Part shown: positions 1 through 9,884 of the stretch, one piece after another
Layout of the letters: the number at the start of each line of letters is the position of its first letter
How positions within the stretch are numbered: position 1 is the stretch's first letter
From: Pantoea ananatis LMG 2665
Lineage (GTDB): Bacteria > Pseudomonadota > Gammaproteobacteria > Enterobacterales > Enterobacteriaceae
DNA length: 64,000 nt
Reading direction: 5' to 3'
Assembly (NCBI RefSeq): GCF_000710035.2
Contig: NZ_JMJJ01000004.1
Location: 1 to 64,000, forward strand
The notes under the pieces: generated by a model
What the model saw: the letters and a program-made list of their open reading frames with translations, nothing else
What the model was told of the DNA's origin: nothing
Database searches by the model: none
Program-made: the position numbers and the translations under genes

Positions 1-47
1 GCCGCTCAGGCGGCAAGCCTTAACCACCCCTGTTCGGCGACGAACAC

Positions 48-1115
48 CTACTTCTTATATTTCGCTTCCAGCGTCGCAAACCACGGCTGGACGAAATCCT
101 CATTACTGCCCCAGCCTGGAATAATCTTGTTCAGCGACGCCACGTTCACCGCACCTGGATGGCTGTTGAGCGCCTGCTGAGAAATCGACGCGGCTTTGAA
201 TTCATACGTCGCTGGGGTGGTTTCACCGGCAATCTTGTTCGCCACCAGGCGCATATTTACGGCTCCGATGGTTTTAGGATCGACCGCGACGGTCTGTACC
301 CACGGGCTGCCTTTCTGACGCATCAGCTGCAAATCCTGATTGGAGACATCAATGCTGTACAGTTTGATCTCTGTACGGCCATTCTCCTGCAGCGCTTTAT
401 AAGCGCCCTGGCTGAACGCATCCCACGCGCCCCAGATGGCATCGATCTTGCCTTTGGGGTATTTCGCCAGAATAGCGCCCACTTTATTGGCGGTGTCGCC
501 CTGAACATCCGTTGATACCGCGCCAATCGACTCAAGTTGATGAATGCCCGGGTTCTCTTTCAGCAGTTTTTCATAAACCACCTGACGACGTTCCATCGGT
601 GGGAAACCCGCTACCCATAATTTAACGATGTTGGCTTTACCGTTGAAATCTTTGATTAACTGTCCCAGAGACAGTTGAGCCAGAGAAGCATCATCCTGAG
701 CTGTCACCGTAACGCCCGGAATCGGAGTATCCACCGGTGTATCAAATACCGAGACTTTAATACCAGCGTCCGCAATGCGTTTTACCAGCGCGCTGGCGTA
801 TGGCGCTTTGCCATGTGACAGAACAATACCGTCGTATTTCTGGCTGATGGCCTGATTCACGAAATCCTGAAAGCGCGCATCGTCGCCGTTGCTGAGAAAC
901 GTACTGACTTTAAAGCCCAACTGGCGGCCTTGTTGAATCGCCCCCGCAACAAACTGCGTGGTGTTGTCGTCTGAGCCAAGGTTACGGATAACCGCAATAC
1001 GGATCGGCCCTTCATGGTTAGCGATAGCGGCAGGAACGGGCGTAACGGTGTCGGCAAACGCTGCGCTGGCGTTTAGCAGGCTTAATGCCAGCAGCGAGAG
1101 TGTTATCTTTTTCAT
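48..1115 (-). CDS. Periplasmic sugar-binding protein of an ABC importer
   Basis: The 355-residue product begins with a typical Sec signal peptide (MKKITLSLLALSLLNASAAFA). The mature part has the layout of the ribose/galactose periplasmic-binding-protein family (Peripla_BP_4): IRIAVIRNLG near the start, GIVLSHG in the first lobe and DAIWGAWDAFSQGAYKA in the second. It should capture a sugar or sugar-like ligand in the periplasm and hand it to the permease encoded just upstream in the same minus-strand operon. It is the last gene of the three-gene unit and starts 30 bases after the permease stop. The ligand cannot be read from the sequence. The family is clear; the substrate is unknown. Confidence 0.88.
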   Translation of the reverse strand: MKKITLSLLALSLLNASAAFADTVTPVPAAIANHEGPIRIAVIRNLGSDDNTTQFVAGAIQQGRQLGFKVSTFLSNGDDARFQDFVNQAISQKYDGIVLSHGKAPYASALVKRIADAGIKVSVFDTPVDTPIPGVTVTAQDDASLAQLSLGQLIKDFNGKANIVKLWVAGFPPMERRQVVYEKLLKENPGIHQLESIGAVSTDVQGDTANKVGAILAKYPKGKIDAIWGAWDAFSQGAYKALQENGRTEIKLYSIDVSNQDLQLMRQKGSPWVQTVAVDPKTIGAVNMRLVANKIAGETTPATYEFKAASISQQALNSHPGAVNVASLNKIIPGWGSNEDFVQPWFATLEAKYKK

Positions 1116-1145
1116 TATTCTTAACTCCAGTAAGGGGAACGCGCC

Positions 1146-2147
1146 TCAGCGGCGCTGAACGTACGTGATAGCCAGTGCTAAAGCCAGCACCAGCCCTTTA
1201 ATAATGTCCATGGCGTAATAGGGCACGGATAACATCACCAGACCGTTTTGCAGCACGCCAAGAATAACGGCACCAAGTAGCGTACCCAGCGCATTCGGTT
1301 TACCTGAACCGGCAAGGGATAAGCCGATCCAGGCCGCAGCGACGGCATCCATCAGATAACCGCTGCCCGCATTCACCTGCGACGATCCAATGCGTGAGGC
1401 CAGCAGAATACCGCCCAGCCCCGCTAACAATGAGGCGATAACATAGGCCAGTACGCGATAACGCGTGGTACGAATACCCGAAAGTCTGGCGGCTTCGGGA
1501 TTACCGCCCAACGCGTACATGCGGCGACCGTGCTTTGTCAGGGATAGCGCCAGCTGTGCAACGACCGTGACAACCAACATGATAATGACGATGGTGGGCA
1601 CCTGGCCCAGCAGGTTAAAGGTTGCCGGAATTGTGCCCTCAGCCATGTCGCCGCTGGGCAACACCATATTTTCCGTAATCGAGCCACCAAAGCTGTAGGT
1701 CATTGCCACGCCCTGAATCACAAACAGGGTGGCGAGTGTTGCCAGCATGTCGGGAATACGCAGCACCACGATCAGGAAGGCGTTGAACAGGCCGACCAGC
1801 GTACAAAGGGCCAGCGTAATTGCGATAGCCGCCGTCGTATCAAAGCCGTACCAGACGAATAACGAAATCACCAGGGCGTTTGCCAGTGAGGCGGTCGAAC
1901 CAACGGAAAGATCGAAGCCGCCCACGGTGAGCGACACGGAAACGCCCACCGCAATGACGGTCACGATGGCGATGGATCGCAGGATATTAATGATATTGTT
2001 CGGCTCCAGAAAACTGTCGGATGCCAGACCAAAGGCTGCGATCAATATCACTACCGTCAGCAGCATGCCCCACTTGTACAGGAAATCGAACAGTTGATGG
2101 CGCAGCGAGGAAGACGCTGCATTCAGGGATAAGTCTTTACTGCTCAC
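1146..2147 (-). CDS. ABC transporter permease, RbsC family
   Basis: This 333-residue inner-membrane protein is rich in hydrophobic segments and carries the branched RbsC/XylH-type permease signature, including GGFDLSVGS and ALGGNPEAARLSG (the cytoplasmic loop that contacts the ATPase). An upstream ATG would give a longer reading frame, but that extension only overlaps the ATPase gene. I chose the GTG at 2147 because it overlaps the ATPase TGA stop as GTGA and is preceded by GAGGAAC, a good ribosome binding site. The overlap implies translational coupling. It forms the membrane channel of the importer with the flanking ATPase and binding protein. Confidence 0.88.
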   Translation of the reverse strand: MSSKDLSLNAASSSLRHQLFDFLYKWGMLLTVVILIAAFGLASDSFLEPNNIINILRSIAIVTVIAVGVSVSLTVGGFDLSVGSTASLANALVISLFVWYGFDTTAAIAITLALCTLVGLFNAFLIVVLRIPDMLATLATLFVIQGVAMTYSFGGSITENMVLPSGDMAEGTIPATFNLLGQVPTIVIIMLVVTVVAQLALSLTKHGRRMYALGGNPEAARLSGIRTTRYRVLAYVIASLLAGLGGILLASRIGSSQVNAGSGYLMDAVAAAWIGLSLAGSGKPNALGTLLGAVILGVLQNGLVMLSVPYYAMDIIKGLVLALALAITYVQRR

Positions 2148-3649
2148 GCAGGGGTTCCTCCGGTGGAATAGAGCAAAAGTGTCTCTTCTGTGGCTTGCCG
2201 TCCCTCTAACTCCGCCACAATACGTCCATCCCAGAGCACACAAATACGGTCGCATAAGCCGACCAGTTCAGAAAATTCGCCAGAGGCGTAAATAATGCCT
2301 TTGCCTTCATGGGCAAGGTTGCTGATCAGCGTGAACAGCTCCGTTTTGGCTTTAACGTCCACGCCTTTCGTGGGTTCATCAAAAATCAGTACGTCGGCGT
2401 TGTTGCGTAACCACTTGCCTATCGCCACTTTTTGCTGATTACCACCTGAGAGACGACGCAACTGCTGCGCCGGGCCTGTCGTACGTACGCTGAGACGACG
2501 GATAACCTCCTCTGCCCAGCGCCAGGCCTGACGATGACCAAACAGGCTCCAGCGGGAAAAACTGTCGTCTGCGCTGATACTCAGGTTCATCGCCACCGAT
2601 TCATCAATGAAAATGCCTTCTTTGCGACGCTCTTCTGGCACCAGCGCCATGCGCTGTTGCACCGAGTCGTGTGGCGATCGCGGTTTCCAGCGTTTGCCGT
2701 GCAGTTCACCGCCTGAAACACGGCTCTTACTGGCACCGAACAGCGCCTTGCAGAGTTCGGTTTTCCCTGCACCGGCCAGACCGGCAATGCCCAGAATCTC
2801 GCCTTTGTGCAGGCGCAGCGAGATATCCTGTAGCAGGTGTTCATCATGCAAACCCTCCACCGCCATGAGCACGGACTGCGGCTGAAAGGGGCGACGCGGG
2901 GGATAAATATCGGTTAACGGATGCCCCAGCATTTTTTCAACAATCTGCTCACCGCTCAGCGAAGCCATCGGGGCGCTTTCGATCAGCCGTCCATCGCGCA
3001 GCACCGTCAGGCGATCGCAAATGGCTTTCAGCTCGTGGATGCGGTGAGAAATAAACACCACGCCAATGCCGCTGGTCTGGAGGCGACGGACCACGGCGAA
3101 CAGGCGTTCGCTCTCGTGCTGGTCTAGCGGCGCAGTAGGTTCATCGAGGATCAGAAAGCGGCAGTGATGCGACAGGGCTCTCGCCAGCAGAATTTGCTGC
3201 TTCTCCGCCAGCGAGCAGCGCTCTACCGGGCGTTTAACATCTATGCTGGCATCCAGTTGGGCCAGCAGTTGGCGCGCCTGGCGACGAATATCGCCCCAGC
3301 GAAAGCCGTGGCCGGGCTCGGCCAACTGATCCAGCAGAATATTTTCGGCGACGCTTAATTGCGGCACCAGCGCCACATCCACCTCCTGCTGTACGAGGTG
3401 AATGCCCAACTGCTTCGCGTCTCGCGGGCTGCGAATCGACACCGGTTTACCGTCCAGCAGAATCTCGCCGCTGTAGTGACTGTGGGCGCCCGAGAGCACC
3501 GCCATCAGCGTAGACTTACCGGCACCATTGGCCCCGGTCAGAGCATGAACCGAGTGGCCTTCACTCTGAAAATCCACCGACGTTAACGCGGCAAATCCGC
3601 CAAAATCGATGGAGATGTTACGCATCTCAAGGCGATTTAAAGCACGCAT
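2144..3649 (-). CDS. Sugar ABC transporter ATP-binding protein, RbsA family (tandem ATPase)
   Basis: The protein carries two ABC cassettes in one chain, as RbsA/MglA proteins do. The first has Walker A GANGAGKST and Walker B FLILDEPTAPLD. The second has a GLAGAGKTE Walker A variant, the signature LSGGNQQKVAIGKWL and DVLIFDEPTKGVD. Length is about 501 residues from the start chosen here, which is normal for the family. The reading frame is open to 3724; I chose the ATG at 3649 because GGAG lies nine bases upstream, with ATG codons at 3664 and 3682 as alternatives. It is the first gene of the operon and powers import by the permease encoded next. Confidence 0.87.
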   Translation of the reverse strand: MRALNRLEMRNISIDFGGFAALTSVDFQSEGHSVHALTGANGAGKSTLMAVLSGAHSHYSGEILLDGKPVSIRSPRDAKQLGIHLVQQEVDVALVPQLSVAENILLDQLAEPGHGFRWGDIRRQARQLLAQLDASIDVKRPVERCSLAEKQQILLARALSHHCRFLILDEPTAPLDQHESERLFAVVRRLQTSGIGVVFISHRIHELKAICDRLTVLRDGRLIESAPMASLSGEQIVEKMLGHPLTDIYPPRRPFQPQSVLMAVEGLHDEHLLQDISLRLHKGEILGIAGLAGAGKTELCKALFGASKSRVSGGELHGKRWKPRSPHDSVQQRMALVPEERRKEGIFIDESVAMNLSISADDSFSRWSLFGHRQAWRWAEEVIRRLSVRTTGPAQQLRRLSGGNQQKVAIGKWLRNNADVLIFDEPTKGVDVKAKTELFTLISNLAHEGKGIIYASGEFSELVGLCDRICVLWDGRIVAELEGRQATEETLLLYSTGGTPA

Positions 3650-3740
3650 TGCAGGGATCTCCATTAAAGTCACTGACCACATTTTTTCCTGAAGCATCAG
3701 GCACGGCAACAGCCGAAAGCGCATAAGTTAGCACAGAAAC

Positions 3741-3777
3741 TTATTAGCCATCCAGACATCTGGACATAATGGCGGCT
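3741..3777 (-). promoter_or_regulatory. Possible MetJ-type operator in the ABC transporter promoter region
   Basis: Three consecutive 8-mers read AGCCATCC, AGACATCT and GGACATAA (3746-3769). Against the MetJ box AGACGTCT they match 5, 7 and 4 of 8 positions. On the minus strand a weak promoter TTATGT-N17-TAATAA would place these boxes between -35 and -10. The first ATPase codon is about 95 bases downstream. The operator is suggestive only: two of the three boxes are poor. The remainder of the 313-base interval 3650-3962 shows no gene I can support. Confidence 0.35.
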
Positions 3778-3962
3778 AAAGCTGGGGAAGCGCAGTAAGT
3801 TGGTGATTTAGCGGCAGGAAGTGGGCTTACTCCAGCGGATTATGCTGCGCAGGCACCAGTAACGCTGTGACGCGCTTTCACTCATCAGGAAAGAATGCGC
3901 GCGCGCTGGGATGCTGAAGGCCAACGTGACCCGGTTAATCTTTAAAACGGGGGCAGGGCAGG

Positions 3963-4934
3963 TTATTTGAATGCGTAAACCTCGGCTAAGTCGGCCAGAT
4001 CCCAGTTTCCCCCAGTGAGCAGCACACACACTTTTTCGTCGGGTTGCAGGCTAACCGATCCCGCCAGTAGCGCACCGAGACCGATTGCAGCGGCCGGTTC
4101 CGCAATCAATTTTGCATCCCTCGCAAGCACGCGCATGCCCTGAATAATATGTTCTTCATCCACCACGATAATCTCGTCGACGTACCTCTCAATAATGGGG
4201 TAGGGATTACGTCCCGGTACGCTAATTCTTAAGCCGTCAGCGATGGTGTTGAGCAGCGGAAGGGAGGTGGGCTGCTGGTTGATCCGGCTTTGATAATATT
4301 TCGGCGTCAGGGCTGGCTCAGCCCCAATGACCCTGACAGCGGGGCGAGATTCTTTGATGGCCGTGGCGACACCGGAAAGAAGCCCGCCACCGCCCAGCGG
4401 AACGATCACGGTATCCACATCCGGTAAATCATTCAGTATTTCGCAGCCGATCGTGCCCTGACCGGCCATAACCATCGGATCTTCAAAGCCATGCACCACC
4501 GCATAGTTGTTGAGCTCGGCAATCTCATAGACTTTTTTCCAGCGCGAGGCGTTGTCGCCATCGAAGAGAATAATCTCCGCACCCAGGGCCCGGGTGTTCT
4601 CGATTTTGATTTTCGGCGTCGTTACCGGCAACACCAGAACCACTTTCACGCCCAGCATGCTGGCCGCATACGACAGGCCCTGCGCATGATTGCCTGATGA
4701 ACTTGAAATAATGCCGTGGGCAAAGGCTTCAACGGGCAGGGAAAGCACTTTATTTAACGCACCGCGAATTTTAAACGCGCCGGTAATTTGCAGCGTTTCC
4801 GGTTTGAGATAGAGCTGGCAGCCCACCTGTTTTTCAATTTTCTCAGCGCGCAGCAAGGGTGTGTGACGAATATGGGCGGCAATGCGCTGTTGCGCTTCGT
4901 GAATATCTTGCAGGGTAGGATACTGACGCGTCAT
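3963..4934 (-). CDS. PLP-dependent threonine/serine/3-hydroxyaspartate ammonia-lyase family enzyme
   Basis: The 323-residue protein is a fold-type II PLP enzyme. It has the Schiff-base lysine motif TGAFKIRGA near residue 50, the substrate loop SSSSGNHAQG near 80, the phosphate-binding loop GGGGLLSG near 185 and the terminal GGNWDLADL. It lacks the C-terminal regulatory ACT domain of biosynthetic IlvA, so it is the short catabolic type. Candidate reactions are deamination of threonine, serine or threo-3-hydroxyaspartate. It starts 27 bases after the ornithine-cyclodeaminase-family gene on the same strand, so the two are probably cotranscribed. Such pairs occur as EutB/EutC (ectoine breakdown) and BhcB/BhcD (hydroxyaspartate pathway). 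The substrate is not resolved. Confidence 0.8.
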   Translation of the reverse strand: MTRQYPTLQDIHEAQQRIAAHIRHTPLLRAEKIEKQVGCQLYLKPETLQITGAFKIRGALNKVLSLPVEAFAHGIISSSSGNHAQGLSYAASMLGVKVVLVLPVTTPKIKIENTRALGAEIILFDGDNASRWKKVYEIAELNNYAVVHGFEDPMVMAGQGTIGCEILNDLPDVDTVIVPLGGGGLLSGVATAIKESRPAVRVIGAEPALTPKYYQSRINQQPTSLPLLNTIADGLRISVPGRNPYPIIERYVDEIIVVDEEHIIQGMRVLARDAKLIAEPAAAIGLGALLAGSVSLQPDEKVCVLLTGGNWDLADLAEVYAFK

Positions 4935-4961
4935 AGCGGTTACCTTCGTCTGGACGAAAAA

Positions 4962-5954
4962 TTATTCAAAAAACGCAAAACGGGTTCCGACGCCTTTTTC
5001 AATCGCTTTGCGGTAAATTTTACCGGCGGTCGTGTTGTCCTGGATGGACAGTCCGGTGGAGTCAAAAAAGGTAATTTCCGCCTCGTTCTCTCTGCCCGGT
5101 TTATTGCCCAGCAAGATTTCACCTATCTCAGCATGAATCGCGTTTTCACTGATGATGTTTCTGTCCAGCGCGTGCCAGGTTTCCCCTTTCTGCGTGCACT
5201 GGGTCAGGGAATCGACAACGATTTTTGCCCGGCTGAAAATCTGCGGATCGAACTCCTGCTTGCCGCGCTGGTCGGTGCCGATGGCGATGATATGGGTGCC
5301 GGGCTTGATCCAGCTGGCTTCGACCAGCGGCCCTTTGCCTCGGGTGGTGGTAATGACAATATCGGCTTGCTCCACCGCGGCCTGACAGCTCTCAGCCACA
5401 ATCACCGGAATGCCAAACGCGCTTTCAATATCCTTTTTAAAGGCAATACGGGTTGCTGGCGTTCGGCTCCACGCATGAATCTCCTCAATTTGCATTACCC
5501 TGACAATGGCGCTGATCTGCATCCTGGCCTGATTGCCGGTGCCTATCATCGCAATTTTTTTTGCCCCGGCGCGCGCCAGCGCCTTCACAGAAACGGCACC
5601 CGAGGCGCCGGTTCGCAGGCCGGTAATTAGGCTGCCGTCCATGACGCAGCACAGCGCACAGCTACGGGCATCAAATAAAATTACCGTACCCATGCCGCCC
5701 GGCAGGCCATATTCCACCGGATTCTGGGGAAAAGGACCGGAGGAAGCCTTCATCGAAATCAGTTCACTGGTTTTGTAATAACTGGTTTTAAAGTCGATTT
5801 CCCCTCCCGCTTCGGGGAGATGCAGGCCAATATAATCCGGCTGTTCCACCAGGTTGCTGTTGAACGCTTTATAGGCTTCTTCTACGGCCTCAATGACGTC
5901 GTCGGTGCTGATGAGCTGACGGACTTCCTGTTTGGTAAGCAATAACGTATTCAT
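4962..5954 (-). CDS. Ornithine cyclodeaminase / mu-crystallin family NAD(P)-dependent enzyme
   Basis: About 330 residues. The family hallmarks are the Rossmann motif [10 protein letters not shown], the preceding [20 protein letters not shown] and VDSLTQ. Members are ornithine cyclodeaminases, pyrroline-2-carboxylate reductases, EutC and iminosuccinate reductase (BhcD). I placed the start at 5954 ([11 protein letters not shown]), because GAGAGG lies just upstream; an ATG four codons earlier sits inside that binding site. It is the promoter-proximal gene of a pair with a PLP ammonia-lyase. The pairing suggests that the lyase makes an enamine/imine that this enzyme reduces, but this is inference from context. 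Confidence 0.8.
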   Translation of the reverse strand: MNTLLLTKQEVRQLISTDDVIEAVEEAYKAFNSNLVEQPDYIGLHLPEAGGEIDFKTSYYKTSELISMKASSGPFPQNPVEYGLPGGMGTVILFDARSCALCCVMDGSLITGLRTGASGAVSVKALARAGAKKIAMIGTGNQARMQISAIVRVMQIEEIHAWSRTPATRIAFKKDIESAFGIPVIVAESCQAAVEQADIVITTTRGKGPLVEASWIKPGTHIIAIGTDQRGKQEFDPQIFSRAKIVVDSLTQCTQKGETWHALDRNIISENAIHAEIGEILLGNKPGRENEAEITFFDSTGLSIQDNTTAGKIYRKAIEKGVGTRFAFFE

Positions 5955-6173
5955 GCACCCTCTCATTGCGCAGTGAAGAAGGCCTCTCCGTCACACAAAA
6001 GGCATGATGCCGTGGCCGGAGGCAGTTTGGCTAATGCGCATTATTGCATCGGCGGTACAACAGAAAATGTCAATTTGCGGGTGGAATAAACGCATTTAGC
6101 TGTTTTAGCGAGCGATAGCGAAAGCGCATGCTAAGTCAGAGCCGGGTAGCGAGAGAGGGGGCCAAAAGGGGCA

Positions 6174-6205
6174 ATAAAAAAGGGTTTATGATGAACATAA
6201 ACCCT
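6174..6205 (-). terminator. Rho-independent terminator of pepD
   Basis: A perfect 10-bp stem (AGGGTTTATG with CATAAACCCT) and five-base loop, read on the minus strand, is followed by TTTTTTATT. It lies 22 bases beyond the pepD stop codon. Confidence 0.85.
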
Positions 6206-6227
6206 CAGAGACGTTATCGCGCTGGAA

Positions 6228-7685
6228 TTACTTTTCGGGTACCACGTTCAGCAGCGTCGTCAGCAGTTTCCAGTAAAGACCGACGCTCTCGATGTGCACC
6301 TGCTCATCGGGTGAGTGGGGACCGGTGATCGTTGGGCCAATTGAAACCATATCCATATCTGGATAAGGCTTTTTGAACAGACCACATTCCAGGCCTGCGT
6401 GAATAACCTGAATGTTAGGCGTCTTGTTGAACAGTGCCATGTAGGTTTCACGGGTCAGTGCCATAATGGGCGAATCTGCATCTGGCTGCCAGCCAGGGTA
6501 GCCGCCTTTCGGCTTCGTTTGCGCGCCTGCCAACTGGCCCAGTGAGGTTAACATCTGCACAACGTAATCGCGGCCGGTATCGATCAGCGAACGAATCAGG
6601 CAGTTAATTTCTGCTTTATCGGCCTCCATCGTGACCACGCCGACGTTCAGTGAGGTTTCAACCACGCCTTTGGCAACGTCAGAGTTACGGATCACGCCGT
6701 TTGGCGTGCTGTTCATCAAATTCAGGAAGCGATCGCGGCTCTCTGTCGTCAGCGCATCACCCTGATGGGCAACCGGCTCGCTGACAAAGGCGATGTTTTT
6801 CTCTTTCACGCCGTGTTCATTTTGCAACGCAGCCAGGAAGCTGGCGGCTGCCGATTTCAGGTTGTCCACTTTGCTGCTGTCAACAGACACGGTCGCAAAG
6901 GCTTCACGTGGAATCGCGTTACGCAGCGTTCCCCCGGTGAACGTCACCAGACGTAAATCCAGCTCTGCGGCATGGGCGGCAAGGAAACGAGCCAGTAACT
7001 TGTTGGCATTCCCCAGGCCCATATGAATATCTGCGCCGGAGTGGCCGCCACGCAAACCTTTCAGCGTAAGCTTCAGGGTTTCGCTACCAGCCGGAACGGC
7101 TTCACGAGTCAGGGGGAGCGTGGTGATAAAGTCGATACCGCCTGCGCAACCCATGTAAATCTCACCTTCTTCTTCCGAATCGGTGTTGATCAGAATATCG
7201 GCCTGCAACCAGCCAGGCTGTAAGCCAAACGCGCCATCCATGCCGGTTTCTTCGGTCATGGTCAACAAGACTTCCAGCGGGCCGTGAGTCAGGCTGCTGT
7301 CCGCCAGGACGGCCAGCGCAGACGCCATGCCAATGCCGTTATCGGCACCCAGCGTCGTGCCGCGCGCTTTCACCCATTCGCCATCAACATAAGGCTGGAT
7401 AGGATCTTTGGTGAAGTCGTGAACGGTATCGTTGTTTTTCTGCGGCACCATATCAAGGTGAGCCTGCAGCACCACCGGGGTGCGCTTTTCCATCCCCGGG
7501 GTGGCTGGTTTACGGATCAGAATATTGCCTACCTGATCGCGCTCACACCAGAAACCTTGTTCTTTAGCCCAGCCAACGATATAGCTTGCCAGTGCTTCTT
7601 CATGAAAAGAAGGATGCGGAATAGAGCAGATCTTAGCGAAAAAATCCCACAGTGGCTGTGGAGAGAGTTGAGACAATTCAGACAC
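6228..7685 (-). CDS. pepD: Aminoacyl-histidine dipeptidase (peptidase D, carnosinase)
   Basis: The 485-residue product has the same length as E. coli PepD and begins [20 protein letters not shown], as that family does. It is a cytosolic M20-family metallopeptidase that hydrolyses Xaa-His and other dipeptides. Visible metal-site elements are [10 protein letters not shown] (His and Asp ligands), [22 protein letters not shown] (catalytic Glu) and a late HAGLECGL. Its position immediately upstream of a divergent gpt matches the enteric order pepD-gpt-frsA-crl. The dimerisation domain [20 protein letters not shown] is intact, and nothing is truncated. Confidence 0.97.
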   Translation of the reverse strand: MSELSQLSPQPLWDFFAKICSIPHPSFHEEALASYIVGWAKEQGFWCERDQVGNILIRKPATPGMEKRTPVVLQAHLDMVPQKNNDTVHDFTKDPIQPYVDGEWVKARGTTLGADNGIGMASALAVLADSSLTHGPLEVLLTMTEETGMDGAFGLQPGWLQADILINTDSEEEGEIYMGCAGGIDFITTLPLTREAVPAGSETLKLTLKGLRGGHSGADIHMGLGNANKLLARFLAAHAAELDLRLVTFTGGTLRNAIPREAFATVSVDSSKVDNLKSAAASFLAALQNEHGVKEKNIAFVSEPVAHQGDALTTESRDRFLNLMNSTPNGVIRNSDVAKGVVETSLNVGVVTMEADKAEINCLIRSLIDTGRDYVVQMLTSLGQLAGAQTKPKGGYPGWQPDADSPIMALTRETYMALFNKTPNIQVIHAGLECGLFKKPYPDMDMVSIGPTITGPHSPDEQVHIESVGLYWKLLTTLLNVVPEK

Positions 7686-7844
7686 GACAAGTCTCCTGTG
7701 TCAGTGCGCCGGCCAGGCCGGACATTGCGAAGTTCCAGTGAAAGATCGCCGTCAGTATACCGACGAGATAGGGCGAGAATATCACTGTTTCTCACCCGGT
7801 GTGATATTCAACGCGTTAAAAAGCCGCAACCAGAAGCCAGGTGC

Positions 7845-7873
7845 TGGTTTTTAGCGCGTCATGTCCTTATAAT
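7845..7873 (+). promoter_or_regulatory. Probable gpt promoter
   Basis: A perfect TATAAT lies at 7868-7873, 64 bases before the gpt start codon. The -35 region is not a good match to TTGACA, so the assignment rests on the -10 and on its position between divergent pepD and gpt. Confidence 0.4.
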
Positions 7874-7937
7874 CTCGCGCAACCTTTTCCCCGTTGCACA
7901 TTTTTTAAGCCACACTGACTGGCTGGGATACCTATTT

Positions 7938-8396
7938 ATGAGCGAAAAATACGTCGTTACCTGGGACATGCTGCAGATTCATGCCCGTAAACTGGCTCAA
8001 CGCCTGCTTCCTGTTGAACAGTGGAAAGGCATCATTGCAGTCAGCCGCGGCGGTCTGGTACCGGCTTCGCTGCTGGCACGTGAACTGGGTATTCGCTATG
8101 TCGATACCGTTTGTATTTCCAGCTACGATCACGATCACCAGCGCGAAATGAAAGTGTTAAAGCGCGCAGAAGGCGATGGCGAAGGCTTTATCGTGATTGA
8201 CGACCTGGTTGATACCGGCGGCACCGCACAGGCCATTCGCGAAATGTACCCAAAAGCCCGTTTCTGCACCATTTTTGCTAAGCCTGCGGGCCGTGAGCTG
8301 GTTGACGATTATATCGTTGATATCCCTCAGAACACCTGGATTGAGCAGCCATGGGACATGGGCGTGGTCTATATTCCGCCGATTGTAAAAAGCTGA
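7938..8396 (+). CDS. gpt: Xanthine-guanine phosphoribosyltransferase
   Basis: The 152-residue product equals E. coli Gpt in length. It salvages guanine, xanthine and hypoxanthine by transferring them to PRPP. The PRPP-binding signature [14 protein letters not shown] and the base-site region [12 protein letters not shown] near the C terminus are intact. An open frame extends far upstream, but that part is antisense to pepD; the ATG at 7938 ([13 protein letters not shown]) is the family start. It diverges from pepD and is followed at once by a hairpin. Confidence 0.97.
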   Translation: MSEKYVVTWDMLQIHARKLAQRLLPVEQWKGIIAVSRGGLVPASLLARELGIRYVDTVCISSYDHDHQREMKVLKRAEGDGEGFIVIDDLVDTGGTAQAIREMYPKARFCTIFAKPAGRELVDDYIVDIPQNTWIEQPWDMGVVYIPPIVKS

Positions 8397-8410
8397 TTGA
8401 TGTAACACAA

Positions 8411-8436
8411 ACAACGCCCGGTTTTCCGGGCGTTGT
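8411..8436 (+). terminator. Terminator-like hairpin after gpt
   Basis: A perfect 11-bp stem (ACAACGCCCGG with CCGGGCGTTGT) encloses a TTTT loop 14 bases after the gpt stop. The following tract GCTTTCT is only weakly T-rich, so termination may be partial. Confidence 0.65.
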
Positions 8437-8511
8437 GCTTTCTGCGCCTCGCGAGTTGTTTTGCGGTACAGTACACTTACTTACCGCTGTTAATGCTGTC
8501 AGAGAGGTAAT

Positions 8512-9765
8512 ATGCCTGGCAAAAACCTGAGCGTTGAGCTGTTCAAGCCTCGTTTTAAACACCCTGAAACCTCGACCCTGGTGCGACTGCGTCGTCACGC
8601 CACACATGAGGTGCATTCTGCGCTGGATGGGGACAGCCAGCGTGGCTGGTACCGGATGCTTAATAAGCTGATGTGGGCCTGGCGTGGTTTGCCCTCCCAG
8701 GAGATTAGTGAGGTGCTGGCGCGAATCGCCATCAGCGATGTTGAGCACACCAATTCGGCGCTGCTGGATACGGTCATCGGTTACCGTAACGGTAACTGGA
8801 ACTACGAGTGGAGCAGGCAGGCGGGCATCTGGCAGCAGCGGGCACTTGACGCGAACACCGACGAACACGATCGGGCTGGTCACGACTGGTTACATGCGTC
8901 GCATCTCTACAGCGTGGCGGCGTATCCTTATATAAAAGGCGATGAGCTGGCCGATCAGGCGCAGACGCTGGCCAGCCGCGCTTATGAAGAGGCAACCCAA
9001 CGGCTACCCGGAGAGCTTAAAACGCTCACCTTTCCGATTCAGGGCGGCAGCCCGGTAAGCGGCTTTTTGCATATGCCGTCCGGCGTGGACGCGCCTTATC
9101 CCACCGTCATGTTTTGCGGCGCGCTGGATTCGCTACAAACCGATCATTATCGTCTGTTCCATGACTATCTGGCACCGCGTGGCATTGCCATGCTCACGCT
9201 GGATATGCCTTCCGTGGGCAATTCGATGAAGTGGAAGCTCAGCCAGGATACCAGCTTTCTGCATCAGCAGGTCCTGCGTGACCTGACCTCTGTCCCCTGG
9301 ATCGATCACACACGCGTTGCCGCGTTGGGCTTTCGCTTTGGTGCCAATGTGGCGGTCCGTCTGGCCTATCTCGAATCACAGCGGCTTAAAGCCGTGGCCT
9401 GTCTGGGACCGATCGTACACAGTCTGCTGACGCAGGCTCCTCTGCAGAACAAAGTGCCGGATATGTATATGGATATGCTTGCCAGCCGACTCGGCATGAC
9501 GGGCACCACGGACAGCGCATTGCGGGCGGAACTGCTTAGCTACTCCCTGAAAAATCAGGGCTTGCTGGGGCGCAGAACCTCAACGCCAATGTTGTCCGCC
9601 TACTGGACAAACGATCTCTTTAGCCCGGAAGAGGAAAGCAAATTAATCGCTAACTCCTCGTCGCAGGGTAAGGCCTTGTTAATTCCGGTAAAACCGGTGA
9701 TCGCCAGTTTTGATAAGGCACTTAATGAAATCAGCGACTGGCTGGCACAACGTTTGCAAAGATAG
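8512..9765 (+). CDS. frsA: FrsA, alpha/beta-hydrolase fold esterase-like protein
   Basis: The 417-residue product resembles E. coli FrsA (fermentation-respiration switch protein), a protein reported to bind unphosphorylated EIIA-Glc. The C-terminal half is an alpha/beta-hydrolase domain. At the nucleophile elbow the sequence reads GFRFGAN, so an arginine replaces the usual GxSxG serine; I recall the same substitution in the E. coli protein. The later block LSGYW-like ([20 protein letters not shown]) is also typical. The enzymatic role is unsettled: reports of pyruvate decarboxylase activity have been disputed. The gene lies between gpt and crl, as in other enterics. Confidence 0.93.
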   Translation: MPGKNLSVELFKPRFKHPETSTLVRLRRHATHEVHSALDGDSQRGWYRMLNKLMWAWRGLPSQEISEVLARIAISDVEHTNSALLDTVIGYRNGNWNYEWSRQAGIWQQRALDANTDEHDRAGHDWLHASHLYSVAAYPYIKGDELADQAQTLASRAYEEATQRLPGELKTLTFPIQGGSPVSGFLHMPSGVDAPYPTVMFCGALDSLQTDHYRLFHDYLAPRGIAMLTLDMPSVGNSMKWKLSQDTSFLHQQVLRDLTSVPWIDHTRVAALGFRFGANVAVRLAYLESQRLKAVACLGPIVHSLLTQAPLQNKVPDMYMDMLASRLGMTGTTDSALRAELLSYSLKNQGLLGRRTSTPMLSAYWTNDLFSPEEESKLIANSSSQGKALLIPVKPVIASFDKALNEISDWLAQRLQR

Positions 9766-9884
9766 CTGGCAAAATTTGCCGTGTTTGCTACAACTACTAG
9801 CTGGAATCATTCGGATCGTCGAAAGACAGAGCAGCATGGCTGCTACGGTTCGGAATATAAAGCCTGTCCTTATGGAGAATTAGC

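Noticed and set aside
4788-5630. 280-codon open frame on the plus strand
   Set aside because: It lies antisense to the ammonia-lyase and cyclodeaminase genes, which have clear family motifs; it is a GC-driven shadow.
7284-7937. Long N-terminal extension of gpt
   Set aside because: The extension is antisense to pepD and the pepD-gpt promoter region; the family start is 7938.
8278-8883. 201-codon minus-strand frame over gpt and frsA
   Set aside because: No start signal or motif; both overlapped genes are certain.
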